Assembly (NCBI RefSeq): GCF_007679345.1
Contig: NZ_VEGH01000005.1
Coordinates: 1-64,000 of the forward strand
Direction of reading: 5' to 3'
DNA length: 64,000 bases
Source: Cellulosimicrobium cellulans
GTDB lineage: Bacteria; Actinomycetota; Actinomycetes; Actinomycetales; Cellulomonadaceae
A program made the position numbers and the translations under genes. Below the pieces are notes generated by a model that was not told where the DNA came from, did no database searches, and saw only the letters and a program-made list of their open reading frames with translations. How positions within the stretch are numbered: position 1 is the first letter of the stretch; each line of letters starts with the position of its first letter. This document shows positions 43,023 through 51,698 of the stretch, piece after piece.

Positions 43023-43113
43023 AGGCACTGTGTACACGGTGCAGGCCGGGAGAAGCGAACCGGCTTCTCGTCGCGCGGCAGCGGATCATCGTCGTCCCAC
43101 TCCGCGCCGGTAG

Positions 43114-43641
43114 TCAGGACGGCGCGGTGCCGTCCTGCGTGGGCAGCGGCTGCGTGGGCCACGGCCCGACGTACTTGCCCGGCACGGCGACGGGCTCCGG
43201 ATCTGCGGCCAGTCCCTGCTGGACCAGGCGCACGACGCGCGTGGCGAGCTCGTCCAGGGTGTCGCCCCACTCGGTCGGGGCAGGCGTCGTCCCCGAGGGG
43301 TCGAGCTCCTCCAGCACCAGCACGGGTATCTCAGTGCCGGTGACGGTGACCTCGATCAGCGCGCGCCAGACCGTGCCGGGGCGGACGACGACCTCGCCCT
43401 CCCCGGGGTGCTCCGAGAACTCGGCGATGCTGCGCCCCGTCCGGTTCAGCAGGACGAGCAACCGGGCCGCCGAGAAGTTCTCCGTCGCCACACGCGCGCT
43501 GCGGGAGGACGAGACCACGCCTGCCAGGACGCCGACGGCGTGCGGGAGCGGCTCACCGACCGCCAGCCCGCGGAAGGTGATCCCGTTGAAGGCGGGCAGC
43601 TTGGCGATGGCGTCGAGGAAGCTGCTCAGCGGGGTGCTCAC
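43114..43641 (-). CDS. small ADP-ribosyltransferase-fold protein of the effector operon
   Basis: A 175-residue protein without signal or membrane helix. It shows the R-S-E layout of ADP-ribosyltransferases: arginine in NGITFRGLAVGE (R24), SSS in GVVSSSRSARVATENF (44-46), and E-x-E in HPGEGEVVVRPGTVW (E81, E83). The toxin two genes upstream has a closely similar EAEVLMPPGTVF. GTG at 43641 overlaps the upstream stop (GTGA). The tail (WGDTLDELATRVVRLVQQGL) is extra. It may be a second effector, or a non-toxic mimic protecting the cell. The catalytic call rests on motifs only. Confidence 0.6.
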   Translation of the reverse strand: MSTPLSSFLDAIAKLPAFNGITFRGLAVGEPLPHAVGVLAGVVSSSRSARVATENFSAARLLVLLNRTGRSIAEFSEHPGEGEVVVRPGTVWRALIEVTVTGTEIPVLVLEELDPSGTTPAPTEWGDTLDELATRVVRLVQQGLAADPEPVAVPGKYVGPWPTQPLPTQDGTAPS

Positions 43642-43904
43642 CGGCGTCGCTCCTGCTCTGCGCGTGCTGCGCGCTCCTCCGGCGTCGAGACCAGCTCGGT
43701 GATCGTGGGCATCCTGCCCTTGCGATCGCTGATGTCCCCCGGGCGCAGCTCGCCGATGCGCCGCCTGCTCTCCTCCAGGGCACGCTGCAGCATGCCCTCG
43801 ACCTGCCGCTTGCGTTCCTCGGGGGAGAGCCCCTCGAGGTCGTCGGAGCTCCAGGTCCGCGGGTCCGGCCGGGGGTCCTGCGTCGCATCGTCCACCGGGC
43901 TCAT
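43638..43904 (-). CDS. small charged protein between two ADP-ribosyltransferase genes
   Basis: ATG at 43904 overlaps the toxin stop (ATGA); 88 residues. Mostly charged helix: WSSDDLEGLSPEERKRQVEG, then QRALEESRRRIGELRPGDIS and EERAARAEQERRR at the end. No family recognised. Its place directly after the toxin gene, in the same translation unit, is where immunity proteins usually sit, so it is the leading immunity candidate; a chaperone is the alternative. Confidence 0.6.
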   Translation of the reverse strand: MSPVDDATQDPRPDPRTWSSDDLEGLSPEERKRQVEGMLQRALEESRRRIGELRPGDISDRKGRMPTITELVSTPEERAARAEQERRR

Positions 43905-45313
43905 CGTGCCACCTCCCTCCCGACGAACGACCAGTAGCTGCCGGCACCCTCGCCGATCAGCTGCGCCTCGCGGACCTCGAACACCGTGCCTGGCGGCATC
44001 AGGACCTCCGCCTCTCTCCCGTAGTGCGAGAGCGGCTGGACGTCGACCCCGCTGCGCCCCTCGACGGTGACGAAGGCGTTGCCGCCGTTCCGTATCCGGA
44101 AGTCCTCGGCGACGCCGGCCTCCGTCGAGGTGCTCCAGAACGCCCGGTCGCTCACGTGGTTCCCGACCTGCTGCCACTGCTCCAGCACCGGCTCGGGGAA
44201 GTAGGTACCCCGGAAGGTGGTGTCGCCGTGGGTGGGGAGCTTCGACATGCCCGACACCGCGGAGTCGACCTCGCTCCGGATCCGGACGGCATCGGCGTCC
44301 GAGTAGGCCGAGGGGTTCCGGAGGTAGCCGTTCATCTCCTGGTACCCCTGGTCCGTCGTGTACCGGTAGATGTTGCGCACCTCGTCCGGTTCGAGCGTCG
44401 GGTGCCGCGCCGCGACCGCGTCGGACCACGCGTCGAGGTCGCCGCCCGGGTTCTTGGGATGGAGCGCGTCGAGGTCGCCGATATCCGGGAGCGGGCTGCG
44501 CGCTGGAACCGACGGCCCATCGGGCACCCGCGGCGCCGATGGCGCCCCGCTCCCACCGGGCAACCGTCCCCGCACGCCCGACGCGAGCCGCGCGAGCACG
44601 TCCTTCATCGCCTCCAGCAGCCCCTTCAGCGACTTCGCCGAGGTGAGCAGGTCCGTCACCGACCGCCCGACCCGCACGGCCAGCGACGACACCCGGGTCG
44701 TCACCTGCGACACCACGTAGGGCGTCGCCAGCCCGACGGTCAGGACGAGCTCCGCGGCCCACGAGATGATCGAGCCGACGAGCTGCGCCAGCGCGTCCCG
44801 GACCAGGTCGTGCACCACCTGGACGACGGTCGAGCACGTGCGCAGGGCGGACGCCATGGCCGACGCGGATCCACCCCCGGCGCGCACCCGGTCCGCGAGG
44901 TTGTTCGCGTAGGTCGCGTATGCGACGACCGAGGAGCCCGACATCGCCTCCAGGTCGGCGGTCACGATGCGGTTGAGCTCGTCGCCCGCGCCGTTCATCG
45001 CGGTCGCGACGTTCTCCCACGTGGCGGCGAACCCGAGCACCGCACCGGCGTCGCCGGTCAGGTCGTTCAGCCAGCCCCTGAGCGGCTCCAGGTGCTCCAT
45101 CAGCCAGCCGAGCCCGGCGGCGATGAGCGAGCCCAGGGGGTCCATGACGGCCGCGGCGGTGTCCAGCGCGACGCCGACCCCGGAGAGCCCCGCCGCGAGC
45201 CAGTCGCCCGACTGCAGGGACGCCGACAGCTGGGTCACGGAGTCGAGCAGGCCGGCGCCGCCGAACGCGGTCGAGGTGTCGACCGGCCCCGCGACCAGGG
45301 GGTTGGCCGTCAC
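43901..45313 (-). CDS. type VII secretion ADP-ribosyltransferase toxin
   Basis: A 470-residue protein. The N-terminal half is a WXG/PPE-like helical secretion module: FAATWENVATAMNGAGDELN and EAMSGSSVVAYATYANNLAD, with hydrophobic helices around 195-235 (DALAQLVGSIISWAAELVL). A Pro/Gly linker follows near residue 270. The C-terminal 110 residues form an ADP-ribosyltransferase domain: THGDTTFRGTYFPEP (R368), AFWSTSTEAGVAEDF (394-396 STS) and HYGREAEVLMPPGTVF (E434, E436), the full R-S-E triad. GTG at 45313 overlaps the upstream stop. It is probably exported by an ESX/type VII system and acts on a target in rivals or hosts. Target unknown. Confidence 0.78.
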   Translation of the reverse strand: MTANPLVAGPVDTSTAFGGAGLLDSVTQLSASLQSGDWLAAGLSGVGVALDTAAAVMDPLGSLIAAGLGWLMEHLEPLRGWLNDLTGDAGAVLGFAATWENVATAMNGAGDELNRIVTADLEAMSGSSVVAYATYANNLADRVRAGGGSASAMASALRTCSTVVQVVHDLVRDALAQLVGSIISWAAELVLTVGLATPYVVSQVTTRVSSLAVRVGRSVTDLLTSAKSLKGLLEAMKDVLARLASGVRGRLPGGSGAPSAPRVPDGPSVPARSPLPDIGDLDALHPKNPGGDLDAWSDAVAARHPTLEPDEVRNIYRYTTDQGYQEMNGYLRNPSAYSDADAVRIRSEVDSAVSGMSKLPTHGDTTFRGTYFPEPVLEQWQQVGNHVSDRAFWSTSTEAGVAEDFRIRNGGNAFVTVEGRSGVDVQPLSHYGREAEVLMPPGTVFEVREAQLIGEGAGSYWSFVGREVAR

Positions 45314-45630
45314 CGGTCGAGCGCCCGGGCGATGGACTGCATGCGGGCCTCGACGCGCTGGTCGGCCTCGTCGATCGAGCGCGCCATCGCGCCCAGCTCG
45401 GTGATCATGCCGTCGGCGGCCTCGCGCATCGCCGTGACGGCGTCCCGGGCGGCGCTGTCGACGCCCGAGACGATGCCCGGCAGGAACGAGCACAGGACGC
45501 CGAACGCGCCGCCGTGCAGGTCGATGGAACCGGCGGCCGCCTGCGCGGTGCCGAGGTCGCCGGCCACCTGGCCGACGCGCGTGCCGTGGCGCCGCAGCAC
45601 CTCGGTGTCGACCTCGAATCCCCCGTTCAC
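45310..45630 (-). CDS. EspC/WXG-like type VII secretion substrate
   Basis: A 106-residue helical-hairpin protein beginning with GTG at 45630. NGGFEVDTEVLRRHGTRVGQ and VAGDLGTAQAAAGSI resemble the EspC/excreted virulence factor group, and SIDEADQRVEARMQSIARAL forms the second long helix. It overlaps the toxin start (GTGA) and is four bases from the YbaB-like gene. Such small partners are co-secreted with or guide the large toxin. Confidence 0.7.
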   Translation of the reverse strand: MNGGFEVDTEVLRRHGTRVGQVAGDLGTAQAAAGSIDLHGGAFGVLCSFLPGIVSGVDSAARDAVTAMREAADGMITELGAMARSIDEADQRVEARMQSIARALDR

Positions 45631-45634
45631 GCGA

Positions 45635-46006
45635 TCACCGCAGCCGACCGGCGAGCTCGCCGCGCAGGTGCTCGGTCACGGGCGACTCCGCACCGAACGC
45701 GTCGGCCGTGACCGCGAGCGCCTGGCGCCCGGCGTCCCGGCCCGCGGCGCGGACGGTCTCGACGATGAGCGCCGCCAGGTCGCGGGGCGCGAGGTCGGTC
45801 GCGCCGTCGGCGAGCTGGAGGTCGACCAGCTGGCCCGACGGGTCGGCCTCGGCGGTCACCTCGCCGCGCGGGCTGCGCGCCCGGCCGCGGAGGCGGTCGA
45901 GCGCGTCCTTCACCTCGGCGGCCTTGACGGCGCGCTCCTGAGCGGCGCGGATGTCGGCCTGGACGCGCTCGATCGCGGCGTCCGGGTCGTCGTAGAACGA
46001 GGTCAC
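45635..46006 (-). CDS. YbaB/EbfC-like protein
   Basis: A 123-residue protein. SFYDDPDAAIERVQADIRAA forms a helix, then GEVTAEADPSGQLVDLQLAD with the strands of the YbaB/EbfC fold, then a C-terminal helix. In actinobacteria these proteins frequently precede EspC-like substrates and toxins, perhaps as chaperones rather than nucleoid proteins. GTG at 46006 is the likely start; a GTG three codons upstream is possible. It heads the effector operon. Confidence 0.75.
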   Translation of the reverse strand: MTSFYDDPDAAIERVQADIRAAQERAVKAAEVKDALDRLRGRARSPRGEVTAEADPSGQLVDLQLADGATDLAPRDLAALIVETVRAAGRDAGRQALAVTADAFGAESPVTEHLRGELAGRLR

Positions 46007-46084
46007 GTGACGCACTGTAACGGCGGCTCCGACTCCGCGGCGCCCCTGTGCGTCGAGCGCCACCCGTCCGGGCGCCGCGCGTGC

Positions 46085-46148
46085 GCCGAGACGGCAGAAC
46101 CGGACTGCGGCACGCCCCGCGCGCACAGTCCGGTTCTGCAGTCTCGGC
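46085..46148. terminator. long hairpin after the GH2 operon; word-repeat locus D
   Basis: GCCGAGACGGCAGAACCGG continues into GACTG (46085-46107) and pairs with an inverted copy at 46126-46148, 22 of 23 positions matching, loop 18 bases. It lies between the GH2 stop and the effector operon. It begins with CGAG like the 19-bp repeat family but has one long word and a single inverted pair. Confidence 0.7.
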
Positions 46149-46161
46149 GGCCCCGGCCGGG

Positions 46162-48270
46162 TCAGGCAGGCGGGGCGGGCGGGGTCGCGCCCGCCCGCGT
46201 CGGGCGCGCGCCGCGGCGGTTGGGGGGCTCGATCGGCGCCGCGTCGACGAAGGCCCGGGCGCGGACGCGGTCGTCCTCGTCGACGAGCCAGACATGCAGC
46301 CGCGCCGCCGGCACGGCGCCTGGCGACGGCACCGTCACGCGCACGGCCCCGCTCAGCACGTACGGCTCCGCCTTCACCGGCTCGCACTCCGCCACGGCCT
46401 CGACCGGCGACGCACCGAACGGCGTCCCCGCCGGCACCCACGCCGCCCGCACCCGCCCGAGCAGCGGCGTCGGGCCGTGGTGCGACACGTGCACGTCGAG
46501 GTCGAGCGGACCGAACGGCACCGGGATGTCCGCGCCGGCGTGCGCCGGGACCAGGTCCAGCACCAGCGTCGTGGGCGCGTTCACGTCCCGCGGGTCGACG
46601 CCGCCGAGGTCCTTGGGCCGCCGGTCGGCGTCGCGCAGACCGGCCATCTCGTGCTCGACGTCGGTGAGCTCGGTGTAGACGTAGCCGACGAACCGGTCGT
46701 GCCGGCGGATCTCCTGGGTCTGCCAGCGCAGGTGCCAGCCGCGCTCCAGCGAGGTGAACCCGGCGCCGTACTCGCTGTTCAGCACCGGCACGCCCGTGCG
46801 GGGGAACGACGCCGAGCCGTAGAACGACTTGTCGACGACGAAGTCCGGCCCCAGCTTCACGGGGAAGTCCTCGCGCGTGCCGTCCGCGAGCGCCGCGAGG
46901 TTCGCCGCCCAGGACGCCGGGTCCTCGTCGTAGTAGTGCCAGTCGACCAGGTCGCTGCGGACGTGCGCCCAGCCGGAGTTCTCCACGACCGGCCGGGTGT
47001 CGTCGAGCGACCGCAGCAGGTCGTACGCCCGGGCCGCCGCCTCCGCGCGCTCGGGCGACCCCGGGATGTCCCAGTCCAGGCCCCACTCCTCGTTGTAGAG
47101 GCCCCAGATGACGATCGACGGGTGGTTGCCGTCCCGCTCGACCATCGGCGCGAGCTGCGCCTCGAACGCCGCTGCCGCGGCCGCGCTGAACCGGCTCGGC
47201 GCCGGCGGCTCCGCCCAGACGAGCATGCCCATCCGGTCGGCGGCGTGCAGCCAGCGCGGGTCCTCGAGCTTGATGTGCTTGCGCACCAGCGTGTACCCGA
47301 GGTCCCGGGCGAGCTCCAGGTCGGCGAGCAGCGCGGCCTCGTCGGGCGCGGTCGGGCCCGTGCCGGGCCAGTAGCCCTGGTCCAGGACCCCGGTGACGTA
47401 GAGGCGCTCGCCGTTGAGCAGCAGGTGCTCGCCCGACGTCTCGACGCGGCGCAGGCCCGCCGTCACCCGGACCGCGTCGGCGTCGCCCGGCGTGCCGTCG
47501 TCGGTCGACACGGCCAGGACGTACAGGTGCGGGTCGGCCGGGCTCCACGTCCGCGGCTCCGCGAGGTCGAGCCGGCCGCGCGCGATGCCGTCGGCGCCCG
47601 CCACGAGCGCGAGCCGCTCCCCCGCGGCCGACCCCTCGACCACCTCGACCTCGACCCGGGCCCCGGCCGGCGCCGAGCCGGCCAGCGGGACCGTCACCTC
47701 GAAGCCCGCGAGCGAGTCGCCCCGGACCGCGATCGACGCGGCGTAGGTCGACCCGCGCGCCTCCAGCCACACGCTCTGCCAGATGCCGGACGTCGGCGTG
47801 AAGGACACGCCGTCGTAGTCGTCGCGCGGGATCGACCGCTGCTTGCCGTGCGGGATCGACCGCTTGTCTGCGGGGGCGTGCACCTCGACCTCCAGCATCC
47901 CGGTGGCGCCGGGTGCCAGGACGCCGGTCAGGTCGACCTCGAACGGGGTGTGCCCGCCGACGTGCTCGGCGACCTCGGCCCCGTCGACCCGCACGACCGC
48001 CCGGTGGTGCACCGCGCCGAAGCACAGCAGCGCGCGGGCCCCGGCCCAGTCCGCGGGGACGGTGACCGACCGGCGGTACGTCGCGTGCTCGAGCCAGGTG
48101 CGGGCGACGCCGGACGCCGCGGTCTCCCAGGCGAACGGCACCACGACGGGCACCGTGCCGTCGGGCAGGTCCAGGTCCCAGGTGCCGTTGAGCGGGACCC
48201 AGCGGCCGGAGCGGTCGAGGTCGGGGCGCGGGTACTCGGGTCGGGGGACGGCGGGCAGGGCTGCGGTCAT
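46162..48270 (-). CDS. glycoside hydrolase family 2 enzyme
   Basis: A 702-residue GH2 protein without signal peptide. The jelly-roll domain (PLNGTWDLDLPDG, TWLEHATYRRSVTVPADW), Ig-like domain and TIM barrel occur in order; IVIWGLYNEEWG carries the acid/base Glu and PVLNSEYGAG the nucleophile Glu. GH2 includes beta-galactosidases, beta-glucuronidases and beta-mannosidases; the subfamily cannot be fixed here. ATG at 48270 is 30 bp beyond the end of the permease gene on the same strand. It is the last gene of the sugar operon and would cleave the oligosaccharide that the transporter imports. Confidence 0.88.
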   Translation of the reverse strand: MTAALPAVPRPEYPRPDLDRSGRWVPLNGTWDLDLPDGTVPVVVPFAWETAASGVARTWLEHATYRRSVTVPADWAGARALLCFGAVHHRAVVRVDGAEVAEHVGGHTPFEVDLTGVLAPGATGMLEVEVHAPADKRSIPHGKQRSIPRDDYDGVSFTPTSGIWQSVWLEARGSTYAASIAVRGDSLAGFEVTVPLAGSAPAGARVEVEVVEGSAAGERLALVAGADGIARGRLDLAEPRTWSPADPHLYVLAVSTDDGTPGDADAVRVTAGLRRVETSGEHLLLNGERLYVTGVLDQGYWPGTGPTAPDEAALLADLELARDLGYTLVRKHIKLEDPRWLHAADRMGMLVWAEPPAPSRFSAAAAAAFEAQLAPMVERDGNHPSIVIWGLYNEEWGLDWDIPGSPERAEAAARAYDLLRSLDDTRPVVENSGWAHVRSDLVDWHYYDEDPASWAANLAALADGTREDFPVKLGPDFVVDKSFYGSASFPRTGVPVLNSEYGAGFTSLERGWHLRWQTQEIRRHDRFVGYVYTELTDVEHEMAGLRDADRRPKDLGGVDPRDVNAPTTLVLDLVPAHAGADIPVPFGPLDLDVHVSHHGPTPLLGRVRAAWVPAGTPFGASPVEAVAECEPVKAEPYVLSGAVRVTVPSPGAVPAARLHVWLVDEDDRVRARAFVDAAPIEPPNRRGARPTRAGATPPAPPA

Positions 48271-48300
48271 CGTGCGGCCTTTCGGGGACGAAGTGGAGGG

Positions 48301-49242
48301 TCAGCCCTTGACGCTTCCGGCGAGGATGCCGTTGATGAAGTGCTTCTGGAGGGCGATGAAGACGAGCAGGAGCGGGATCAGCGCGATCGACGCGGCGGCC
48401 AGCAGCTCGCCGGTGACGGTGGCGTAGTCGGCGCCGATCCGGTTGCCGGTGATGTTCTGCGCGAGCGTCGACAGCACGACCTGGAGCGTCGCCATCCGCG
48501 AGGACGAGGCGGCGACGACCGGCCAGACGAAGTCGTTGTAGATGTTCATGACGGTCAGCACCGCGAGGCCCGCGAGCGCCGGCCGGATCACCGGCAGCAC
48601 GATCCGCCAGAAGATGCCGAACTCGGTGCAGCCGTCGACGCGGGCGGCGTCGAGCAGCTCGTCGGGGACGGCCGCGATCACCTGGCGCATCCAGAAGATC
48701 GCGAACGCGTCGACGGCGCCGGGGAGGATCAGCGCCTGGTAGGTGTTGACCCAGCCGAGCTCCTTCATCTCCAGCAGCAGCGGGATGATCAGCACGATCG
48801 TCGGGAGCATCAGCGTGATGAGCACCGTGCCGAACAGCAGGTCGCGGCCGCGGAACGTGTACTTGGCGAACGCGTAGGCGGCGAGCGGGGCGCAGAACAG
48901 GGTCAGCGAGCCCTTGGCCACCAGCACGACGGCGGTGTTGAGGAACCCCTGGCCGATCGGCACGTCCGCGAACATCCGGCGGAAGTTCTCCAGGGTCAGC
49001 GACGACAGGTCGAGCCCGAGCGGGTCGCCGACGATCTGGGTCGCCGGCTTGAACGCCGACACCAGCGCCCACACCACCGGCGCGAGGAACGCGAGCGCCA
49101 GGACGAGCAGGAACGCCTGGGTGGCGAGCGGGCCGGCTGCCCAGCGCCGGCGGGGGCCGCGGGCGCGGCCGGCGCGCGGGTCGGCCGGGCGGCGCGGCGC
49201 GCGGGGCGCCGAGCCGACGGGACGGGTCTCGGTGGCGGTCAT
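48301..49242 (-). CDS. carbohydrate ABC transporter permease, MalG-like
   Basis: A 313-residue permease with six membrane helices; the cytoplasmic EAA loop is ELLDAARVDGCTEFGIFWRI and VLPVIRPALAG. ATG at 49242 overlaps the upstream permease stop (ATGA). Together with the MalF-like subunit and binding protein it forms a type I sugar importer. No ATPase gene is adjacent, so a shared MsiK-type ATPase is presumed, as is common in actinobacteria. Confidence 0.92.
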   Translation of the reverse strand: MTATETRPVGSAPRAPRRPADPRAGRARGPRRRWAAGPLATQAFLLVLALAFLAPVVWALVSAFKPATQIVGDPLGLDLSSLTLENFRRMFADVPIGQGFLNTAVVLVAKGSLTLFCAPLAAYAFAKYTFRGRDLLFGTVLITLMLPTIVLIIPLLLEMKELGWVNTYQALILPGAVDAFAIFWMRQVIAAVPDELLDAARVDGCTEFGIFWRIVLPVIRPALAGLAVLTVMNIYNDFVWPVVAASSSRMATLQVVLSTLAQNITGNRIGADYATVTGELLAAASIALIPLLLVFIALQKHFINGILAGSVKG

Positions 49243-50153
49243 CAGTCCTCCGACCGGAGCAGCCGCACGAACCCCAGCGACAGCGCCATCACGATGATCA
49301 CGAGCAGGAACGAGTTGGCCGCGCCGGTGCCGAGGTCGGCCCGGTTGATGTGGTCGTACAGGTGCAGGCCGGCGGTGGTCGTCGAGCCGTAGGGACCGCC
49401 GTCGGTGACGACGAACGGCTCGGCGAACATCTGGAACACCGCGAGGGTCTGCAGCACGACCGAGAACATCAGCGTGCGGCGCACGAGCGGGACGGTGATG
49501 CTGAGGAACCTCCGCACCGGCGACGCCCCGTCGATCGACGCAGCCTCGTAGACCGCGCCGTCGATGGACTGCAGCCCGGACAGCAGGATCACGACGATGA
49601 ACCCGGTGGTCTTCCAGCCGAACAGCAGCGCGAGGGTCGGCTTGGCCCACTGCGTCGTCGTCAGCCAGCCGACGTCGGGCAGCCCGACCAGGTTCAGCAG
49701 GCCGTTGACCGCGCCGTAGTCCCGGTCGAACACGACGACCCAGATCTGCGCGACCGCCACCAGCGGCGTCACGAACGGCACCAGGAACGCGATCCGGTAG
49801 AAGCCGCGCATCCGGGTCTTCGCGTTGTCCAGCAGCACAGCGACGACGAGGGCCAGCACCATCTGCACCGGCACGATCAGCAGCCACAGCACGGCGGAGT
49901 TGCCGAGCGACGACCAGAACGCCTCGTTGCCGAGCAGGTAGGTGTAGTTGCCCAGCCCGACCCACTCCGCCGCGCCGCTCCCCCGCCAGTTGGTGAAGGA
50001 GAGCCGCAGCGTGAACAGCATCGGGTAGACGCTGAACGCCACGAAGATCGCGACGAACGGGGCGACGAACACGTACGGGGCCACGGCCCGGGGCAGGTGC
50101 GGGCGCACCCTGCCCCGGGTCGCGACGCGTGCCGTGGTGGCGGCAGCGGTCAC
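49242..50153 (-). CDS. carbohydrate ABC transporter permease, MalF-like
   Basis: A 303-residue permease with six helices. PYVFVAPFVAIFVAFSVYPM is the first helix and YEAASIDGASPVRRFLSITV the EAA loop. GTG at 50153 overlaps the binding-protein stop (GTGA). The cytosolic N-terminus of about 25 residues is normal for the family. Confidence 0.92.
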   Translation of the reverse strand: MTAAATTARVATRGRVRPHLPRAVAPYVFVAPFVAIFVAFSVYPMLFTLRLSFTNWRGSGAAEWVGLGNYTYLLGNEAFWSSLGNSAVLWLLIVPVQMVLALVVAVLLDNAKTRMRGFYRIAFLVPFVTPLVAVAQIWVVVFDRDYGAVNGLLNLVGLPDVGWLTTTQWAKPTLALLFGWKTTGFIVVILLSGLQSIDGAVYEAASIDGASPVRRFLSITVPLVRRTLMFSVVLQTLAVFQMFAEPFVVTDGGPYGSTTTAGLHLYDHINRADLGTGAANSFLLVIIVMALSLGFVRLLRSED

Positions 50154-51547
50154 TGCCGGTCCACCAGGTTGGCCTGGATGTCGGCGGTCGACTGCTCGAT
50201 CACCTGGTCCGGTGTGAGCTCGCCGTCGAGCATGCGCTGCACGTTGGTCCCCAGGTAGTCGACGGCGCCCGCCCACCACGCGGGGGTCGGGGCGCCGCCC
50301 GGGATCTCGGAGCCGGCCTCGACCGCGGTGGTCCACAGGTCCTGGTCGCCGAGCCCGGCCACGGGGCCGAACAGCGGCTTCTCGGGGTCGGCCGCCGGCG
50401 CGTAGGCCGGGATCGAGGTGGCGAGGCCGTTCGGGTAGGTGTCGTTCGGTCCCCAGACCGCGGAGTAGCCGGCCTCGTCGTACATGAGGAACTCGTAGAA
50501 CAGCCACGCGAGCTCCGAGTTCTCCCCGGCCTTCGGCAGCACGAAGGACGAGCCGCCCATCGCGCCGGACCGCGCCCCGCCGTCCTCCCACGCCGGCAGC
50601 GGCATGGCCCGCCAGTCGCCGGAGGTCTGGGTGAGCTGCTGCTCGGGGGCGAACGAGAACCAGATCGCCCACGGGTAGAACACCTGCTGGCCGCTCTCCA
50701 GCGGGCCGACGTCGCTGGGCGACAGGTACTCGGCGCGGGTGCCCAGGCCCTCGGCCTGCACGGTGTCCAGCCAGCCGAGGATCTGCCGGTACGCGTCGGA
50801 GTCGAGCCGCAGCTCGCCGTCCTCGTCCGCGATCGACGTGCCGAGCTGGCTGGCGTACATCTCGAGCTGCAGCTGGCCGAGGAACGCGCTCTGCTCGAGG
50901 TGGATCGGCTTCGACCCGGGCACGGCGGCCTGGTACTGCCGCGCGGCCTCGAGCAGGTCGTCGTAGGTCGCGATCTGCGTGACGTCGACGCCGGCCGCCT
51001 CGAGCGCGGTCGCGTTGTAGAACAGCAGGCCGGGGTCGAGGTCGAACGGGACGCCGTAGATTCCGCCGTCGAGCGAGTTCACGTCGATCTTCTGCGGCGC
51101 GATGTCGTCGGTGTACGGCTCGAGGACGTCGGTGAGGTCCCACAGGTAGTCCGCGTAGCCCGCGACCTTGGCGTCGTCGAGGAACACGCCGTCGGGGACG
51201 TCCGTCTCGGTGATGAGCGTGTTCTGCAGCTTCGCGTCGACGTCGACCGCCTCGTGGTGCACCACGATGTCCGGGTACACCTCGTTGAAGTCGTCGATCA
51301 CGGCGTCGAAGACGTTGAACAGGTCGCCGGAGCGGTCCCAGATGGTGATCTCGCCGCTGGGGCTGTCGCCGGTCGGGGCCTGGAGGCGGTCGGCGTCGGC
51401 CGCGGCGGTGCTGCCGCCGTCGTCGGAGCCGCCGCCGGAGATGGAGGGGCCGCAGGCGGCGAGCGCGGTCGCGGCGGCGAGCGCGGTCGCCACCAGGGCG
51501 ATCGGGCGTCCGCGGCGGGCTCGCCGGGCGGGGTGGGTCGGGTGCAT
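50150..51547 (-). CDS. sugar ABC transporter substrate-binding lipoprotein
   Basis: A 465-residue lipoprotein; lipobox ALAAC (C32) follows a classical signal peptide. EITIWDRSGDLFNVFDAVID, IYGVPFDLDPGLLFYNATAL and SFVLPKAGENSELAWLFYEF are features of the extracellular solute-binding family 1 proteins for oligosaccharides. ATG at 51547 follows AGGGAG. First gene of the operon, under the LacI-type operators at 51617-51659. Confidence 0.9.
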   Translation of the reverse strand: MHPTHPARRARRGRPIALVATALAAATALAACGPSISGGGSDDGGSTAAADADRLQAPTGDSPSGEITIWDRSGDLFNVFDAVIDDFNEVYPDIVVHHEAVDVDAKLQNTLITETDVPDGVFLDDAKVAGYADYLWDLTDVLEPYTDDIAPQKIDVNSLDGGIYGVPFDLDPGLLFYNATALEAAGVDVTQIATYDDLLEAARQYQAAVPGSKPIHLEQSAFLGQLQLEMYASQLGTSIADEDGELRLDSDAYRQILGWLDTVQAEGLGTRAEYLSPSDVGPLESGQQVFYPWAIWFSFAPEQQLTQTSGDWRAMPLPAWEDGGARSGAMGGSSFVLPKAGENSELAWLFYEFLMYDEAGYSAVWGPNDTYPNGLATSIPAYAPAADPEKPLFGPVAGLGDQDLWTTAVEAGSEIPGGAPTPAWWAGAVDYLGTNVQRMLDGELTPDQVIEQSTADIQANLVDRQ

Positions 51548-51616
51548 CGGCACTCCCTTGTGCGATCGGGCGTCGACGCCGCGGGGGCGGGGCGTCGTCG
51601 GGTCCGGCTTGCGTCT

Positions 51617-51659
51617 TTGCCAACGTGTGCAAAGTAGCCGCTCTTTGCACACGTTGCAA
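51617..51659. promoter_or_regulatory. two LacI-type operators in the divergent promoter
   Basis: TTGCCAACGTGTGCAAA (51617-51633) and, inverted, TTTGCACACGTTGCAA (51644-51659) share the core AACGTGTGCAAA; the first has one extra C. The centres are about 26 bp apart. They lie 70-112 bp before the binding-protein start and 40-82 bp before the regulator. Confidence 0.8.
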
Positions 51660-51698
51660 GACCCCTATGCTGGGCTTCACCCACGACGAGGAGGTGGC

